From NCBI GenBank assembly GCA_963846715.1, contig CAWJXA010000007.1, positions 186,001 to 250,000 on the forward strand: 64,000 bases of DNA, given 5' to 3'. The stretch comes from Bog-257 sp963846715. Its GTDB lineage: Bacteria > Acidobacteriota > Terriglobia > Terriglobales > Acidobacteriaceae. A program made the translations under genes and the position numbers. This document shows, one piece after another, positions 25,908 through 34,212 of this stretch. The number at the start of each line of letters is the position of its first letter. The stretch's first letter is position 1. Below the pieces are notes generated by a model. The model had not been told where the DNA came from. It saw nothing but the letters and a program-made list of their open reading frames with translations, and made no database searches.

Positions 25908-26133
25908 ATCATTCGGATTTGACTTCGAGCCGATGGGAGCAGCACTGCATCGAGGAATTCCTTCTCCCGCGGACAGTGTTACCCGGTTTCGCCGCTGCGC
26001 GGCTGGATGCGTGCCTCCTACTAGCTTTTGTTCCACCACGGAATCGCATGCGGGATTGCGACACAGTCTCTTCAGGCCCGCGTCCAAAGCGCCAGGAGCA
26101 TTCGAGTGCCTTTTGTTAGCGGGTGAGCGCAGC

Positions 26134-26164
26134 AAAAAATTGAGGCACCCGATCGGGTGCCTCA
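26134..26164 (-). terminator. Rho-independent terminator of the PEP-CTERM gene
   Basis: Bases 26141-26164 are a perfect 24-base palindrome (TGAGGCACCCGA and its inverse). On the minus strand it is followed by ATTTTTTGC. It lies about 75 bases beyond the stop of the leftward PEP-CTERM gene. Confidence 0.85.
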
Positions 26165-26237
26165 GTATTGAACCGCTTTGTGACGCTCGAGATTACGAAC
26201 CGGCAGGGCTCGTATTCGCAAGGCCGAGACTTATCGG

Positions 26238-26846
26238 CTAGCCACGCAGCTTGCGGCGAATCGCTCCGCCCATGGCGAGTACGCCAGATCCCAGCAAGAG
26301 AAGGCTGCTAGGTTCCGGAGTGGTTCCCCCCGTGCCGGTGCCAGTGCCTGCCGATACGGAAACGTTGTCCAGGGCCATCCACGCTGGATCATCTCTGCCG
26401 TGGAAGCTAATGGTGTCGCTTCCGGTTCCCACTACGTCGAACGAGAACTGAGTCCACGCGGCACCGGTGTTCGGATCAGTCTGGCTGAACACGGTATTAC
26501 TGTCCCACATAGCGCTGAAATCGCTGGGATCGTCTCCCACTGAGGCGAACCAGAAGCTGAAGGTGTAGTGCTGACCGGCAGTGTCGGAGATGGTCTGGCT
26601 AATGGTTCCATCGCCGCCGATATTGCCCCAAACGCTGTACCAGGAACCGTCCTGGGCACCAGAATAAGCGGAAAACGGACCACTGACTACGAGCTCCAGG
26701 CTACCGTCAGTCATAGTCCAACCAGTGAAGTCACCGGTTTCGAAGCTGCCATTGTTGACGAGGTTGGGTGCTGCGAAAGCTGCGGTCGCGCCCAAGCTGG
26801 TAAAGACTAGCAGGGCGGCGACAACCAACAGGGTTTTGACTCGCAT
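26238..26846 (-). CDS. PEP-CTERM sorting-domain secreted protein
   Basis: 202 residues from ATG 26846, which has GGAGGAGAT directly upstream. Signal peptide KTLLVVAALLVFTSLGATAA. The body (residues 25-170) is a jelly-roll, carbohydrate-binding-like fold: NLVNNGSFETGDFTGWTM, FSFWFASVGDD and WMALDNVSVS. A Gly/Thr linker (GTGTGTGGTT) leads to the sorting tag PEPSSLLLLGSGVLAMGGAI and RRKLRG. PEP-CTERM proteins are processed by an exosortase and anchored or released with exopolysaccharide. No exosortase gene lies in this window. Confidence 0.92.
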   Translation of the reverse strand: MRVKTLLVVAALLVFTSLGATAAFAAPNLVNNGSFETGDFTGWTMTDGSLELVVSGPFSAYSGAQDGSWYSVWGNIGGDGTISQTISDTAGQHYTFSFWFASVGDDPSDFSAMWDSNTVFSQTDPNTGAAWTQFSFDVVGTGSDTISFHGRDDPAWMALDNVSVSAGTGTGTGGTTPEPSSLLLLGSGVLAMGGAIRRKLRG

Positions 26847-26903
26847 ATCTCCTCCGCGAACAAAGTTGAATGTCCACATGTGCCGGAGCATTTGAGTTGC
26901 CAC

Positions 26904-27346
26904 AGGGTTATGTAATCGACTCAGTTACTTAGCAGTGACATTGTTACGGAAAGCGCAAAGTGTTGCATCCAAAATGGGAAAGTCATGGGTCATCAAAGTG
27001 GCGAGCTCAAATGTCGCTGAAATGTCCAAGACCCGGCATTAGGCCCGTGTTTCCAAAGCGAAATGGGAACGCGCCGCGTTATGCGCAGGGAGTGACTATA
27101 CCTTGGCAATCCACCAGGAAACCCCTTAGGTCGACACCGTTTAGGTGCCGAGGCGTCACATTGCACTATAGTGGCGTGAGAAATCCCTAGCCCTAGGGTG
27201 TTACATCACTTTGCACATCCCGTTCGAGGAAGCGTTTCCTCTCGGTAATAATAAAGGGGTTACGGCCGTCAGTTGTGGCCCGTAAGGTGCACAGGTTACT
27301 GCAGATAGGTTTCTGCTTCACCCAATCTGACCGGGGGTTTTCTGCA
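26904..27346. other. Divergent intergenic region between two PEP-CTERM genes
   Basis: About 440 bases without a credible gene. It contains a short stem GAGGAAGCGTTTCCTC (27227-27242) and a pair of AT-rich patches (TAATAATAAAGGGG at 27246). I compared it with c-di-GMP riboswitch and sigma-54 promoter patterns and found no convincing match. Confidence 0.4.
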
Positions 27347-27850
27347 ATGAAGATGAAACTGGTACTTTCCGCTGGGATACTGGCTGCTGTTTTTGCTCTA
27401 AGCCTTTGCGCCTTCGCCGACGCCGATTTGCCGGGTGTGACGAGCGAGGTAATTTACTTGGGAACCACGTACTGCGTGAATACGCCGTCCTGTCCCGACT
27501 TCGCCCCCTATTTCGGCATCTCCGGAGGGTATGTAGAGTTCCTTGGGCCGAACGGCCAGCCAGCGGAGTATATTTGGACAAACACACAGCCTGGAGGTCA
27601 AGCGACGCTAACCTTCGAGGATCTTGCTGGGTGTATGTCATGCACCGCCCCTCCTGCCTACGATCCGCTACTTGCAACCTTGAGCGAGAGCGACATGCTG
27701 CAGCAGGTTAACCAGTATTTCCCGGGTGCAGGAGATCTTCCACTGTTCGTTCTGAGCAGCCAGGCTACTCCGGAGCCCTCTACCCTGTTGCTCTTCGGGT
27801 CGGCTGGAGTGCTAGTGTTCGGTCGCATACGACGTTTCCGCCGTTCCTAG
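27347..27850 (+). CDS. PEP-CTERM protein, founder of a two-member paralog family
   Basis: 167 residues from ATG 27347. Signal peptide LVLSAGILAAVFALSLCAFA. The mature part has an acidic/aromatic body, VIYLGTTYCVNTPSCPDFAP, then GYVEFLGPNGQPAEYIWTN, TLTFEDL and LQQVNQYFPGAGDLPLFVL. It ends in a sorting tag: TPEPSTLLLFGSAGVLVFGR plus RRFRRS. The gene at 29777 encodes a clear paralog with the same cysteines and FPG motif. I recognise no named domain for the body. Probably surface or matrix associated; function unknown. Confidence 0.87.
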   Translation: MKMKLVLSAGILAAVFALSLCAFADADLPGVTSEVIYLGTTYCVNTPSCPDFAPYFGISGGYVEFLGPNGQPAEYIWTNTQPGGQATLTFEDLAGCMSCTAPPAYDPLLATLSESDMLQQVNQYFPGAGDLPLFVLSSQATPEPSTLLLFGSAGVLVFGRIRRFRRS

Positions 27851-27930
27851 GGCAGTAGCACACTGTCTGCCGGGGCGAAAACGTACGGGTGTTTGAAGAA
27901 CTCGCTATTGAGCACAGAAAGACATACACA

Positions 27931-27965
27931 AAACCGAAGGGCCGCGCGCCCTTCGGTTTGTTTTC
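27931..27965. terminator. Bidirectional terminator between convergent genes
   Basis: AAACCGAAGGGC (27931-27942) and GCCCTTCGGTTT (27948-27959) form a perfect 12-bp stem with a 5-base loop. It is followed by GTTTTC on the plus strand and TTTTGTG on the minus strand. It separates the rightward PEP-CTERM gene from the leftward GloVer gene. Confidence 0.9.
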
Positions 27966-28018
27966 GGTGCCATCAAAGATTGAGTGCCCGCGTCTGTCGC
28001 GAACACTGCAGCCTTATC

Positions 28019-29284
28019 TCAGGGTGTGATCTGAACCACAACGCCATCGGCATACGCACCGCCCAGGGCTGCGGTCCCATAGAGATTTCCGCTGGAGTCG
28101 AATAGCAGGTTACTCAGCGGAAGCTCGCCGTCGTTACCACCGGTAAAATCGTGGAACGAACTGTACGTCCAGCCGCCGCCCGAAGGCGTCAGTTTGAAAG
28201 CCGAGCCGAGAGTGTGTAAGCCGTCTTCGAACGTCGTGCCGTAAAGATTGCCACTAGCATCCATCATCAGCCTGCCATACGGTCCCTGAAGGCCCCTTGC
28301 GCTGTAAAGCAGGCTAAAGGTCCAACCCGGGCCCGATGGCGTCAGCTCGAAAACTGTGCCGCCCCCACCCGTACCGCTAAAAATAGTAGTGCCGAAAAGA
28401 TTGCCCGACCGGTCGAACATCAAACCCGTAACCGGCTCGTTGCCGTCAGTTAAGCCTTGGAAAGCATAAATAAGACTCTCCGTCCAGCCGGACCCGGAAG
28501 ACGTCAACTTGAAAACCGTTCCAGCGTTATGCGAACCACCGCAACAGGTTGTGCCATAGAGATTGCCTGAGGTGTCAAAGATAACGCCACCGTCGGGAAA
28601 GGCCCCATCCGTGACGCCCTGGAATTGGTACAGCACCGATTCTGTCCAGCTTCCGCCGGATTGCGTCAGCTTGTAGACCGTGCCACAGCCAAGAGTGGAA
28701 CAGCTGTGTGGCTTGCCACCTATTTCGGTCGTCCCATACAGATTGCCAGTCGTGTCGAAAAGGAGGTCGCCGGTGGGCTCGCCACCGTCAGTGCCTCCAG
28801 TAAACCGATAAAGCACCGTTTCCGTCCAGCGGCAGACTGGCCCCGGACAGCTTTTCCGTACCTGGAAAACTGTGCCACAGCCTCTTACTCCGCAGCCCTG
28901 TCCCCCTCCAGCAAACGTTATACCGTAGAGATTGCCGTCTGGCCCGATGACTACCCTGGAGCGCGGGCTGGCGCCATCGCTGCCACCGGCGAAAGTGTAA
29001 AGCGTAGTAAAAATCCAACTCGAACCTGATTTCGTTATTTTGTAGACCGTTCCGTAGCCGGCGCCGCCCGCCAGCGTTGTGCCGTAAAGACTGCCGACAC
29101 TATCCATAGTCAAGCCAGCATACGGACTCGAACCGTCCGTGCCGCCAGTGAAGTTATAAAGGACGTTAAAAGTCTCTGCCTGTGCTGTTTGTGTTCCAAG
29201 AATCGTCAGCATCAACGCTAGCGCCAGCGCCAGCCGCAGGCCGATTCCATACGTACCTAGAGGTTGTTTTGGTTCATTAGCCAC
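28019..29284 (-). CDS. Secreted GloVer tandem-repeat protein
   Basis: 421 residues from GTG 29284, selected because AAAGGAG lies seven bases upstream and a signal peptide follows (LALALALMLTILGTQTAQA). The rest is ten or so repeats of about 35-50 residues. Each has the pattern F(T/Q)GG(T/S)DG...P...(L/V)xxDxxGNLYGTTxxGG followed by GTVFKLTPSG and W(T)xSLLYxF. These choice-of-anchor GloVer repeats probably form a beta-propeller or beta-helix. The protein ends right after the last strand with no anchor or sorting tag. Abundant in Acidobacteriota and Verrucomicrobiota; function unknown. Confidence 0.87.
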   Translation of the reverse strand: MANEPKQPLGTYGIGLRLALALALMLTILGTQTAQAETFNVLYNFTGGTDGSSPYAGLTMDSVGSLYGTTLAGGAGYGTVYKITKSGSSWIFTTLYTFAGGSDGASPRSRVVIGPDGNLYGITFAGGGQGCGVRGCGTVFQVRKSCPGPVCRWTETVLYRFTGGTDGGEPTGDLLFDTTGNLYGTTEIGGKPHSCSTLGCGTVYKLTQSGGSWTESVLYQFQGVTDGAFPDGGVIFDTSGNLYGTTCCGGSHNAGTVFKLTSSGSGWTESLIYAFQGLTDGNEPVTGLMFDRSGNLFGTTIFSGTGGGGTVFELTPSGPGWTFSLLYSARGLQGPYGRLMMDASGNLYGTTFEDGLHTLGSAFKLTPSGGGWTYSSFHDFTGGNDGELPLSNLLFDSSGNLYGTAALGGAYADGVVVQITP

Positions 29285-29338
29285 AATAGTGCTCCTTTTA
29301 AGAACGAGGATCAGTACCTTGCATGCAACCCGGCCCAA

Positions 29339-29743
29339 TCCTCAGATTCGAGGGTCGCAAGAGGATCTGCTTATTGCTGGAAGTGGCTCAAGAAGCAACG
29401 GTTAAACGTTGTTGCGGTAGCCACCTTATACCTCCTCTCTCAGCGGAAATCAAGTGAATTTCTGCAGAAAGCAAAACTGGTGGGCTATTACCCTTCACCT
29501 AAACGTGGTAGGGGGCCGCCACCGCAAACATGGGTAGCAAGTTACGGAGACTTGCGTATCCTGGTCCTGCCGTTCCCCATTTGGTACGGCGAGCGAAATC
29601 GTTTGACGGTTCTGATGGTGTAACGGGCTCTCTCTAGGACGCTACTGGAATCGTCGGCGCCGGAGAGCGCGGGGAATTTAAGAATAAATACATCCTCGAA
29701 CCCTGATGAGGCATCGAGAAATTACCGAGCTGCATAAGCCACC
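29339..29743. other. Intergenic region upstream of the second PEP-CTERM-like gene
   Basis: About 400 bases in which I see no gene, terminator or repeat of the families described. A possible stem (GGCGCCGGAGAGCGC region near 29657) is weak. Confidence 0.35.
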
Positions 29744-29776
29744 TTGCAGCGCGGATTAGCAGAGCGAGGTTTTACT

Positions 29777-30286
29777 ATGAAAGCGCCACGTCCTCTGCGT
29801 GTCCTCGTTTTTCTCCTTGCGCTCACCATACCCGCCTTCGCCGATTTGGCAAATTCGCCCGGCGAACCCGAGTACGTCTTGTACTTGGGACAAACCTATT
29901 GCTTGGGAATGGACTGGTGTCCCGACTTTGCATTTTATGGGACCATGACACCCGTCGGTTATGTCGAACTCACGGATACCAGCGGCGCCCCTACTAACTA
30001 TCTCTGGGTTGATAACCAAGGGGAAATGACCTTTGAATCCATGCCTCTGAATGACCCTCCGCCCCCCGGCCTTCCCCTTCTTGGTCAGTTAGTGGAAACC
30101 GGGTCACTGCAAGAAATTGATCAATTCTTCCCGGGCGGCCGATCGCGGCCTTTATTTATCAATGGCGGCAGCACTGATCACGACATGAGGTCCCTGTCTT
30201 CGGTCCCCGACCCTCCGACGTTTTTGTTGCTTGGCTCGGCGGCGGGACTGGCATACCGACGCGCGCGACGCGCGTTTTGCGCCTAG
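29777..30286 (+). CDS. PEP-CTERM-like paralog with altered sorting tag
   Basis: 169 residues from ATG 29777 after a signal peptide (LRVLVFLLALTIPAFA). The body aligns with the 27347 protein: YVLYLGQTYCLGMDWCPDFA, GYVELTDTSGAPTNYLWVDN, MTFESMP and LQEIDQFFPGGRSRPLFI. The C-terminal tag reads VPDPPTFLLLGSAAGLAYRR with a following RRAF: membrane segment and basic tail are kept, but the Pro-Glu-Pro motif is Pro-Asp-Pro. Either a tolerated variant or a protein that has escaped exosortase processing. Confidence 0.82.
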   Translation: MKAPRPLRVLVFLLALTIPAFADLANSPGEPEYVLYLGQTYCLGMDWCPDFAFYGTMTPVGYVELTDTSGAPTNYLWVDNQGEMTFESMPLNDPPPPGLPLLGQLVETGSLQEIDQFFPGGRSRPLFINGGSTDHDMRSLSSVPDPPTFLLLGSAAGLAYRRARRAFCA

Positions 30287-30378
30287 GGCAGGAACGAAAG
30301 GAAATGGCCTTCAAGGCTGCGCTTGCGAACTACGCGCTAGATCCTCGCCTTCGTCCCTTTCATGGGCCAGACTGCCAC

Positions 30379-31317
30379 CTACTTTCCGTAGAGAAACATC
30401 AGCGCCTCCGGCAGACGCCGCGACCACGCTCCCTCGTTGTGGGTTGCGTTCTGTTCCACTACGACCTTGAGACGCGCCGGCCCCAGACCTTTGGCGCGCA
30501 GGACCTTCTCCAACTGCTCGACGCTATTTACGATTTCGGCGCTGGGCTCTAGGTCGGGAGTTTCGCTGGTGCCGACTCCGACGTACATCTTCTGCGGAAG
30601 CTGCCGGGCCTTCTCTGCGTCCTTGATCAGCTGATCATTGCCAATCGACAGCACCGGGCTCTCGATGAGCACGTGGCCGAAGACGCCGGGATGCTCGAGC
30701 ACGGTGTACAGCGAGATGTCACCGCCGTACGACGAGCCACCGATGCCAGTGTTGGCTGCGCCGCGCGACACGCGATACTTCTTCTCGATGAACGGCATCA
30801 CCTCGGTAAGCAGAAACCTCGCGTAATCTTTGCCGTGAACTTCGTTGGGGTCGCGAGCGGCGGCATCCTGGCTGCGCTGGTTGGGATAAGGCAGGTATTC
30901 AGAGCTGCGCTTCTCCCCATGGTCGATGCCCACCACGAACATAGGCGGAATCTTGAAGCTGCCGACCAGATGCTCCACGGTCTCGTCCACGTGCCATTCG
31001 CCGGAGTTGCTGGTGGCTTCGTCGAACAGGTTCTGGCCGTCCTGCAGATACAGCACCGGATAGCTGCGGCGGGCGTTATGCGGAGAAAAGTAATTCGCCG
31101 GCACCAGGACACTCAGCATGCGCGTGTTGTGAAAGATCTTGCTCTCGAACGGAATGATGTCGACCCATCCGACGACAGTGTGACCGGCATCGAACGAGGT
31201 GACCGAGGTGGTTGCGGAAGTGTTCGGGGCGTTGGCCTTCGATTTCTCTTTCTGCTGGGCTTGGACAACCCCAAGACAGAGGCAAACGACGAGAGACACA
31301 AGCGGAGCTCTAGGCAT
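30379..31317 (-). CDS. Secreted esterase of the alpha/beta-hydrolase fold (EsteraseD-like)
   Basis: 312 residues from ATG 31317; a start ten codons earlier is possible. A signal peptide (APLVSLVVCLCLGVVQA) precedes a Lys/Asn/Thr-rich stretch and the catalytic domain: RSYPVLYLQDGQNLFDE, FVVGIDHGEKRSSEYLPYP, the nucleophile elbow TGIGGSSYGGDISLY and His in NATHNEGAWSRRLPEAL. It belongs with enterochelin-esterase/esterase-D-like hydrolases, which cleave acyl or siderophore esters. The substrate is not evident. No signs of truncation. Confidence 0.88.
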   Translation of the reverse strand: MPRAPLVSLVVCLCLGVVQAQQKEKSKANAPNTSATTSVTSFDAGHTVVGWVDIIPFESKIFHNTRMLSVLVPANYFSPHNARRSYPVLYLQDGQNLFDEATSNSGEWHVDETVEHLVGSFKIPPMFVVGIDHGEKRSSEYLPYPNQRSQDAAARDPNEVHGKDYARFLLTEVMPFIEKKYRVSRGAANTGIGGSSYGGDISLYTVLEHPGVFGHVLIESPVLSIGNDQLIKDAEKARQLPQKMYVGVGTSETPDLEPSAEIVNSVEQLEKVLRAKGLGPARLKVVVEQNATHNEGAWSRRLPEALMFLYGK

Positions 31318-31400
31318 AAGGCAAATCTTCGAGCAAAATTCTCCCAAATCGGGAGACGTACGGCAACGCGGTCAGCCTGACTTGGATTAGCGCATGGTTT

Positions 31401-31510
31401 GTGTCAGGGCACGACTTCAGTCGTGCCGATAAGGCATTTATTTTTCCGTCACTTCGAGCGGGCTTCAGCCCGCGAAAGACCCGCTCTTTTGCCTTTTTCA
31501 GCAGCCTCTC
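31401..31510. repeat. Reduced palindromic element with collapsed outer arms
   Basis: GTGTCAGGGCACGACTTCAG runs straight into TCGTGCCGATAAGG, so both outer arms are adjacent with no insert. A short GAGCGGGCTTCAGCCCGC stem and one inner arm (TTTTTCAGCAGCCTC) follow. This may be an empty form of the outer shell seen filled at 7395 and 22560. Confidence 0.75.
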
Positions 31511-31555
31511 AAGGCGCCCCTTCAAAACCGATACAGCCACTGCGGAACGCCAGCC

Positions 31556-32062
31556 CTACTTTAGCTTCAAATTCACCAGCTCAATCGCAGGATAGCTCTG
31601 GTTCCAGTCGGCTGAAATGTGCTCCAAGGTGATGCGAACAGTTTTGGTCTGGCCGGGGCCAATGGGCGAGCGGCCCAGGTCCTCCAGATCGGGATATCCG
31701 CCCATCTGGTTTTCCACCAGCACGTGCAGCGGCAGGGTTTCGGTTTGAACCACCTGGTCCATGGTGTTCTTGAACACCGCGTGCAGGTCGGCTCCGACCA
31801 GGGCACGGTCACCCGTGTTCGTGATGTTGACATCGAGATACGTAACGGTGCCGCCGACGTAGTTCTCAGCGGCACTCAGTTTCGGACTAGAGAGCTGCAG
31901 CTTCGCGGCATAAGGATTGGTCTGCGGGCCGGTCGGTCCGTGGCTGCGCGTGAGGGCGACGATGACACCGACCACGATGAGGACGGCGACGAGCCCCACG
32001 ATGATCGGCATCCAGTTGCGCTGCTGCGCCGGCGGCTGGGCGGGCGTAAAGAGTTCGGCCAT
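31556..32062 (-). CDS. DUF2393-like membrane-anchored protein
   Basis: 168 residues. A short proline-rich cytosolic head and one membrane helix (WMPIIVGLVAVLIVVGVIVA) precede an extracytoplasmic domain: LQLSSPKLSAAENYVGGTVT, YLDVNITNTGDRALVGADLH, VENQMGGYPDLEDL, and GPGQTKTVRITLEHISADWN. It looks like a FxLYD/DUF2393 beta-sandwich, common in Acidobacteriota and of unknown role. It is transcribed alone toward the reduced palindromic element. Confidence 0.82.
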   Translation of the reverse strand: MAELFTPAQPPAQQRNWMPIIVGLVAVLIVVGVIVALTRSHGPTGPQTNPYAAKLQLSSPKLSAAENYVGGTVTYLDVNITNTGDRALVGADLHAVFKNTMDQVVQTETLPLHVLVENQMGGYPDLEDLGRSPIGPGQTKTVRITLEHISADWNQSYPAIELVNLKLK

Positions 32063-32986
32063 GGCTGTTCAGATTTTACTCCGGCCGGAGGATGCGTAAG
32101 GAAAAGCTGCCAGCCGGGAGTCCTCGTCCCGGCCAGCAGATAAATGGGTTGGCAATTGATTGGAGAGAGTAATCCACAGACGGGGGAGGCTGTGAATCAA
32201 AAAGAATCCCGAGGACCGTGTCGGACGGCTCTCCACGATGAGCGACTTGCATTAAGTTCCGGCTGAACTGTGCGACTGGTACTGGCGTACACAGGGCATG
32301 TTCAGCTTGAATTTGGGCTCGTCACCAATCGGAATGACCGCTCAACGCCTCGGGATTCCGTCTTGCCCTTGCATTGCCTCGCGTATTCCTCTGCCACAGC
32401 TCACTCGGCGGTTACGGTTCTTCTGAGTCTGCACCGAAGGCACAGACTCAGTGAACTCGCTCTGGCCCGTAGTCTCTGCCGACTTGGAACAACTGCGAAA
32501 GCGTCAAGGAACGAGTGTCTTTTTACTCCTGCAGCGGCGGAAGTCAACAAGTTTTTCGCGATTATATCTTGCGTGTTTTCAATCGAGTGCAGCTCGTCCA
32601 CAGGCACATGCCGAATTTTTGTGCAATCGTGAATGTGGCAATTCAAGCGCTGTAATTGCCGGATTAATTTATGCGGTCTTCAGCGATTGGATACATCGGC
32701 CGCACCATATCTTTGGCTTGGTCGCATTGTGAAAATCTGGCAAGAATCGCTTCCGGCGCGGGATTCGGACAATCTGGATTTTTCATTCAAACGAGATCGA
32801 GCTTGTCATTCTGACTGCGACATGATCTCTCGGGCCTCTCGCAGGCTTAACAATCGCCGGGAAATCATCCTCGGACTCTCAGACATTGCAGTTAGAGAAA
32901 AAATCAAAGTCCGATCCGTGTTTGTCGGCGGAAATCCGTGGTTGAAACAATCTGCTTCATTTGCACCATTTGTTACCATCGCCAGC
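32063..32986. other. Long intergenic region upstream of the ABC ATPase
   Basis: More than 900 bases with no convincing gene on either strand. It includes a 9-bp perfect stem CTGAGTCTG/CAGACTCAG at 32423-32451, a CCGGGA...TCCCGG stem near 32112-32131, and a degraded CCACGGATTT repeat at 32901-32944. A non-coding RNA is possible, but nothing specific was recognised. Confidence 0.4.
32901..32944. repeat. CCACGGATTT-type repeat, degraded copy 3
   Basis: AAATCAAAGTCCGATCCGTG followed by GGAAATCCGTGGTTG matches the right arm of the copies at 15224 and 18421. The left arm is missing. Confidence 0.6.
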
Positions 32987-33787
32987 ATGGCTCTGCTGGA
33001 AGCCCGCCACCTGACCAAGACCTTCACCTCCGGTCAAACCCTGTTTGGAACGGGCACATCCGGAGAAGTGAAGGCCGTTAGCGATGTATCGCTGACGATT
33101 GAAGCGGGAGAAACTCTGGGGTTGGTGGGCGAGTCGGGCTCGGGCAAGAGCACATTAGGCCGGCTAGTACTGCGGATCATCGAACCGGATTCAGGCGAAC
33201 TATCATTCGACGGTCAAGACGTTTTACGCGCCGGCGGAGCGCAACTGCGCCGCTTGCGTCGCGACATGCAGATCATCTTCCAGGACCCGTTCGGCTCGCT
33301 TGATCCCCGTATGACGGTCGAGCAGATCGTCTGTGAGCCGATGGCAATTCACGGAACCGAGAACCGCACTGACCGGCGGCAACGCGCGACAGAGGTTTTG
33401 CGCGCTGTGGGTATGGATGGCTCGGCTCTACGGCGCTATCCGCACGAATTCAGCGGTGGACAACGCCAACGTATTGGCATCGCGCGCGCCTTGGTGTTGC
33501 GGCCGCGATTCATCGTCGCCGACGAGCCTGTATCTGCGCTGGATGTGAGTGTCGGTTCCCAGATCGTCAACCTGCTGAAGCAACTGCAGCGCGATTTCTC
33601 GTTGACCTATTTCTTCATCTCGCACTCGATGCCCATGGTGCGCTATCTGGCGAACCGGATTGCGGTGATGCAGCGCGGCGAGTTGGTCGAGGTTGGCGCT
33701 ACCGAGCAGATCACAACCAACCCACAGCATCCCTACACACGCAGTCTGCTGGCGGCCACGCCGGAGATCGAATTCAGCTCGCGCTGA
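32987..33787 (+). CDS. Oligopeptide/dipeptide-type ABC transporter ATPase
   Basis: 266 residues from ATG 32987; the frame is open upstream through a repeat, but homology begins here. ABC motifs are complete: Walker A GLVGESGSGKSTLGRLV, Q-loop QIIFQDPFGSLDPRMTV, signature HEFSGGQRQRIGIARAL, Walker B FIVADEPVSALD and H-loop FFISHS. The C-terminal TTNPQHPYTRSLLAATPEI is the oligopeptide-transporter (OppF/DppF) tail. It would couple ATP hydrolysis to peptide or nickel-type uptake. No permease or binding-protein gene is nearby, so partners must lie elsewhere. Confidence 0.93.
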   Translation: MALLEARHLTKTFTSGQTLFGTGTSGEVKAVSDVSLTIEAGETLGLVGESGSGKSTLGRLVLRIIEPDSGELSFDGQDVLRAGGAQLRRLRRDMQIIFQDPFGSLDPRMTVEQIVCEPMAIHGTENRTDRRQRATEVLRAVGMDGSALRRYPHEFSGGQRQRIGIARALVLRPRFIVADEPVSALDVSVGSQIVNLLKQLQRDFSLTYFFISHSMPMVRYLANRIAVMQRGELVEVGATEQITTNPQHPYTRSLLAATPEIEFSSR

Positions 33788-33928
33788 ACGGGCTGCTGAC
33801 TTGATGTATCGAGCATTGGCTTTCGTCATCGCGAGCGGGCTCTCCAGAATGCCGAAAAGCTCGAATTTGGACGCTTTGAAGGGGCACAGCATCAGAGGTT
33901 GCTGAAAACCTGGATCAGCGCATGGTTT

Positions 33929-34200
33929 GTGTCAGGGCACGACTTCACAGGCCGCTGAAAAACTACCTACTGACAACAGCCCGGGTAGTGCGGGCCTTCC
34001 AGGCCCGCGTTCACCGGGTCTTGTGAAGAGGGCTTTAGCCCCTGAAGTACCTCGTTCAAAGCCGCTAAAATAGCCTCTTTTGTGCAATGTCCCCAGGCCT
34101 AAAGGCCGTTTCACGGTACTCGCTTGACGCGGCGCTGAAGCGCCGCACTACCCGAACTCGCTCCGGAGAGGACTTTTTCAGCAGCCTGTTCAGCCGTGCC
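33929..34200. repeat. Complete nested palindromic element, core B, inverse copy
   Basis: GTGTCAGGGCACGACTTCAC and AGGCCGCTGAAAAAC on the left are mirrored by CTTTTTCAGCAGCCTG and TTCAGCCGTGCC on the right. The core (33983-34153, 171 bp) is the reverse complement of 22614-22784 with four differences that I can count. Flanking arms are also alike. Confidence 0.9.
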
Positions 34201-34212
34201 CTTCAAAGCGTA

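Noticed and set aside
26904..27346. c-di-GMP riboswitch or sigma-54 promoter upstream of PEP-CTERM genes
   Set aside because: Looked for conserved tetraloop/receptor and GG-N10-GC patterns here and at 29339-29776; spacing and key bases do not match.
32633..32986. N-terminal extension of the ABC ATPase frame
   Set aside because: Homology starts at 32987; the extension crosses a degraded repeat and has no domain.
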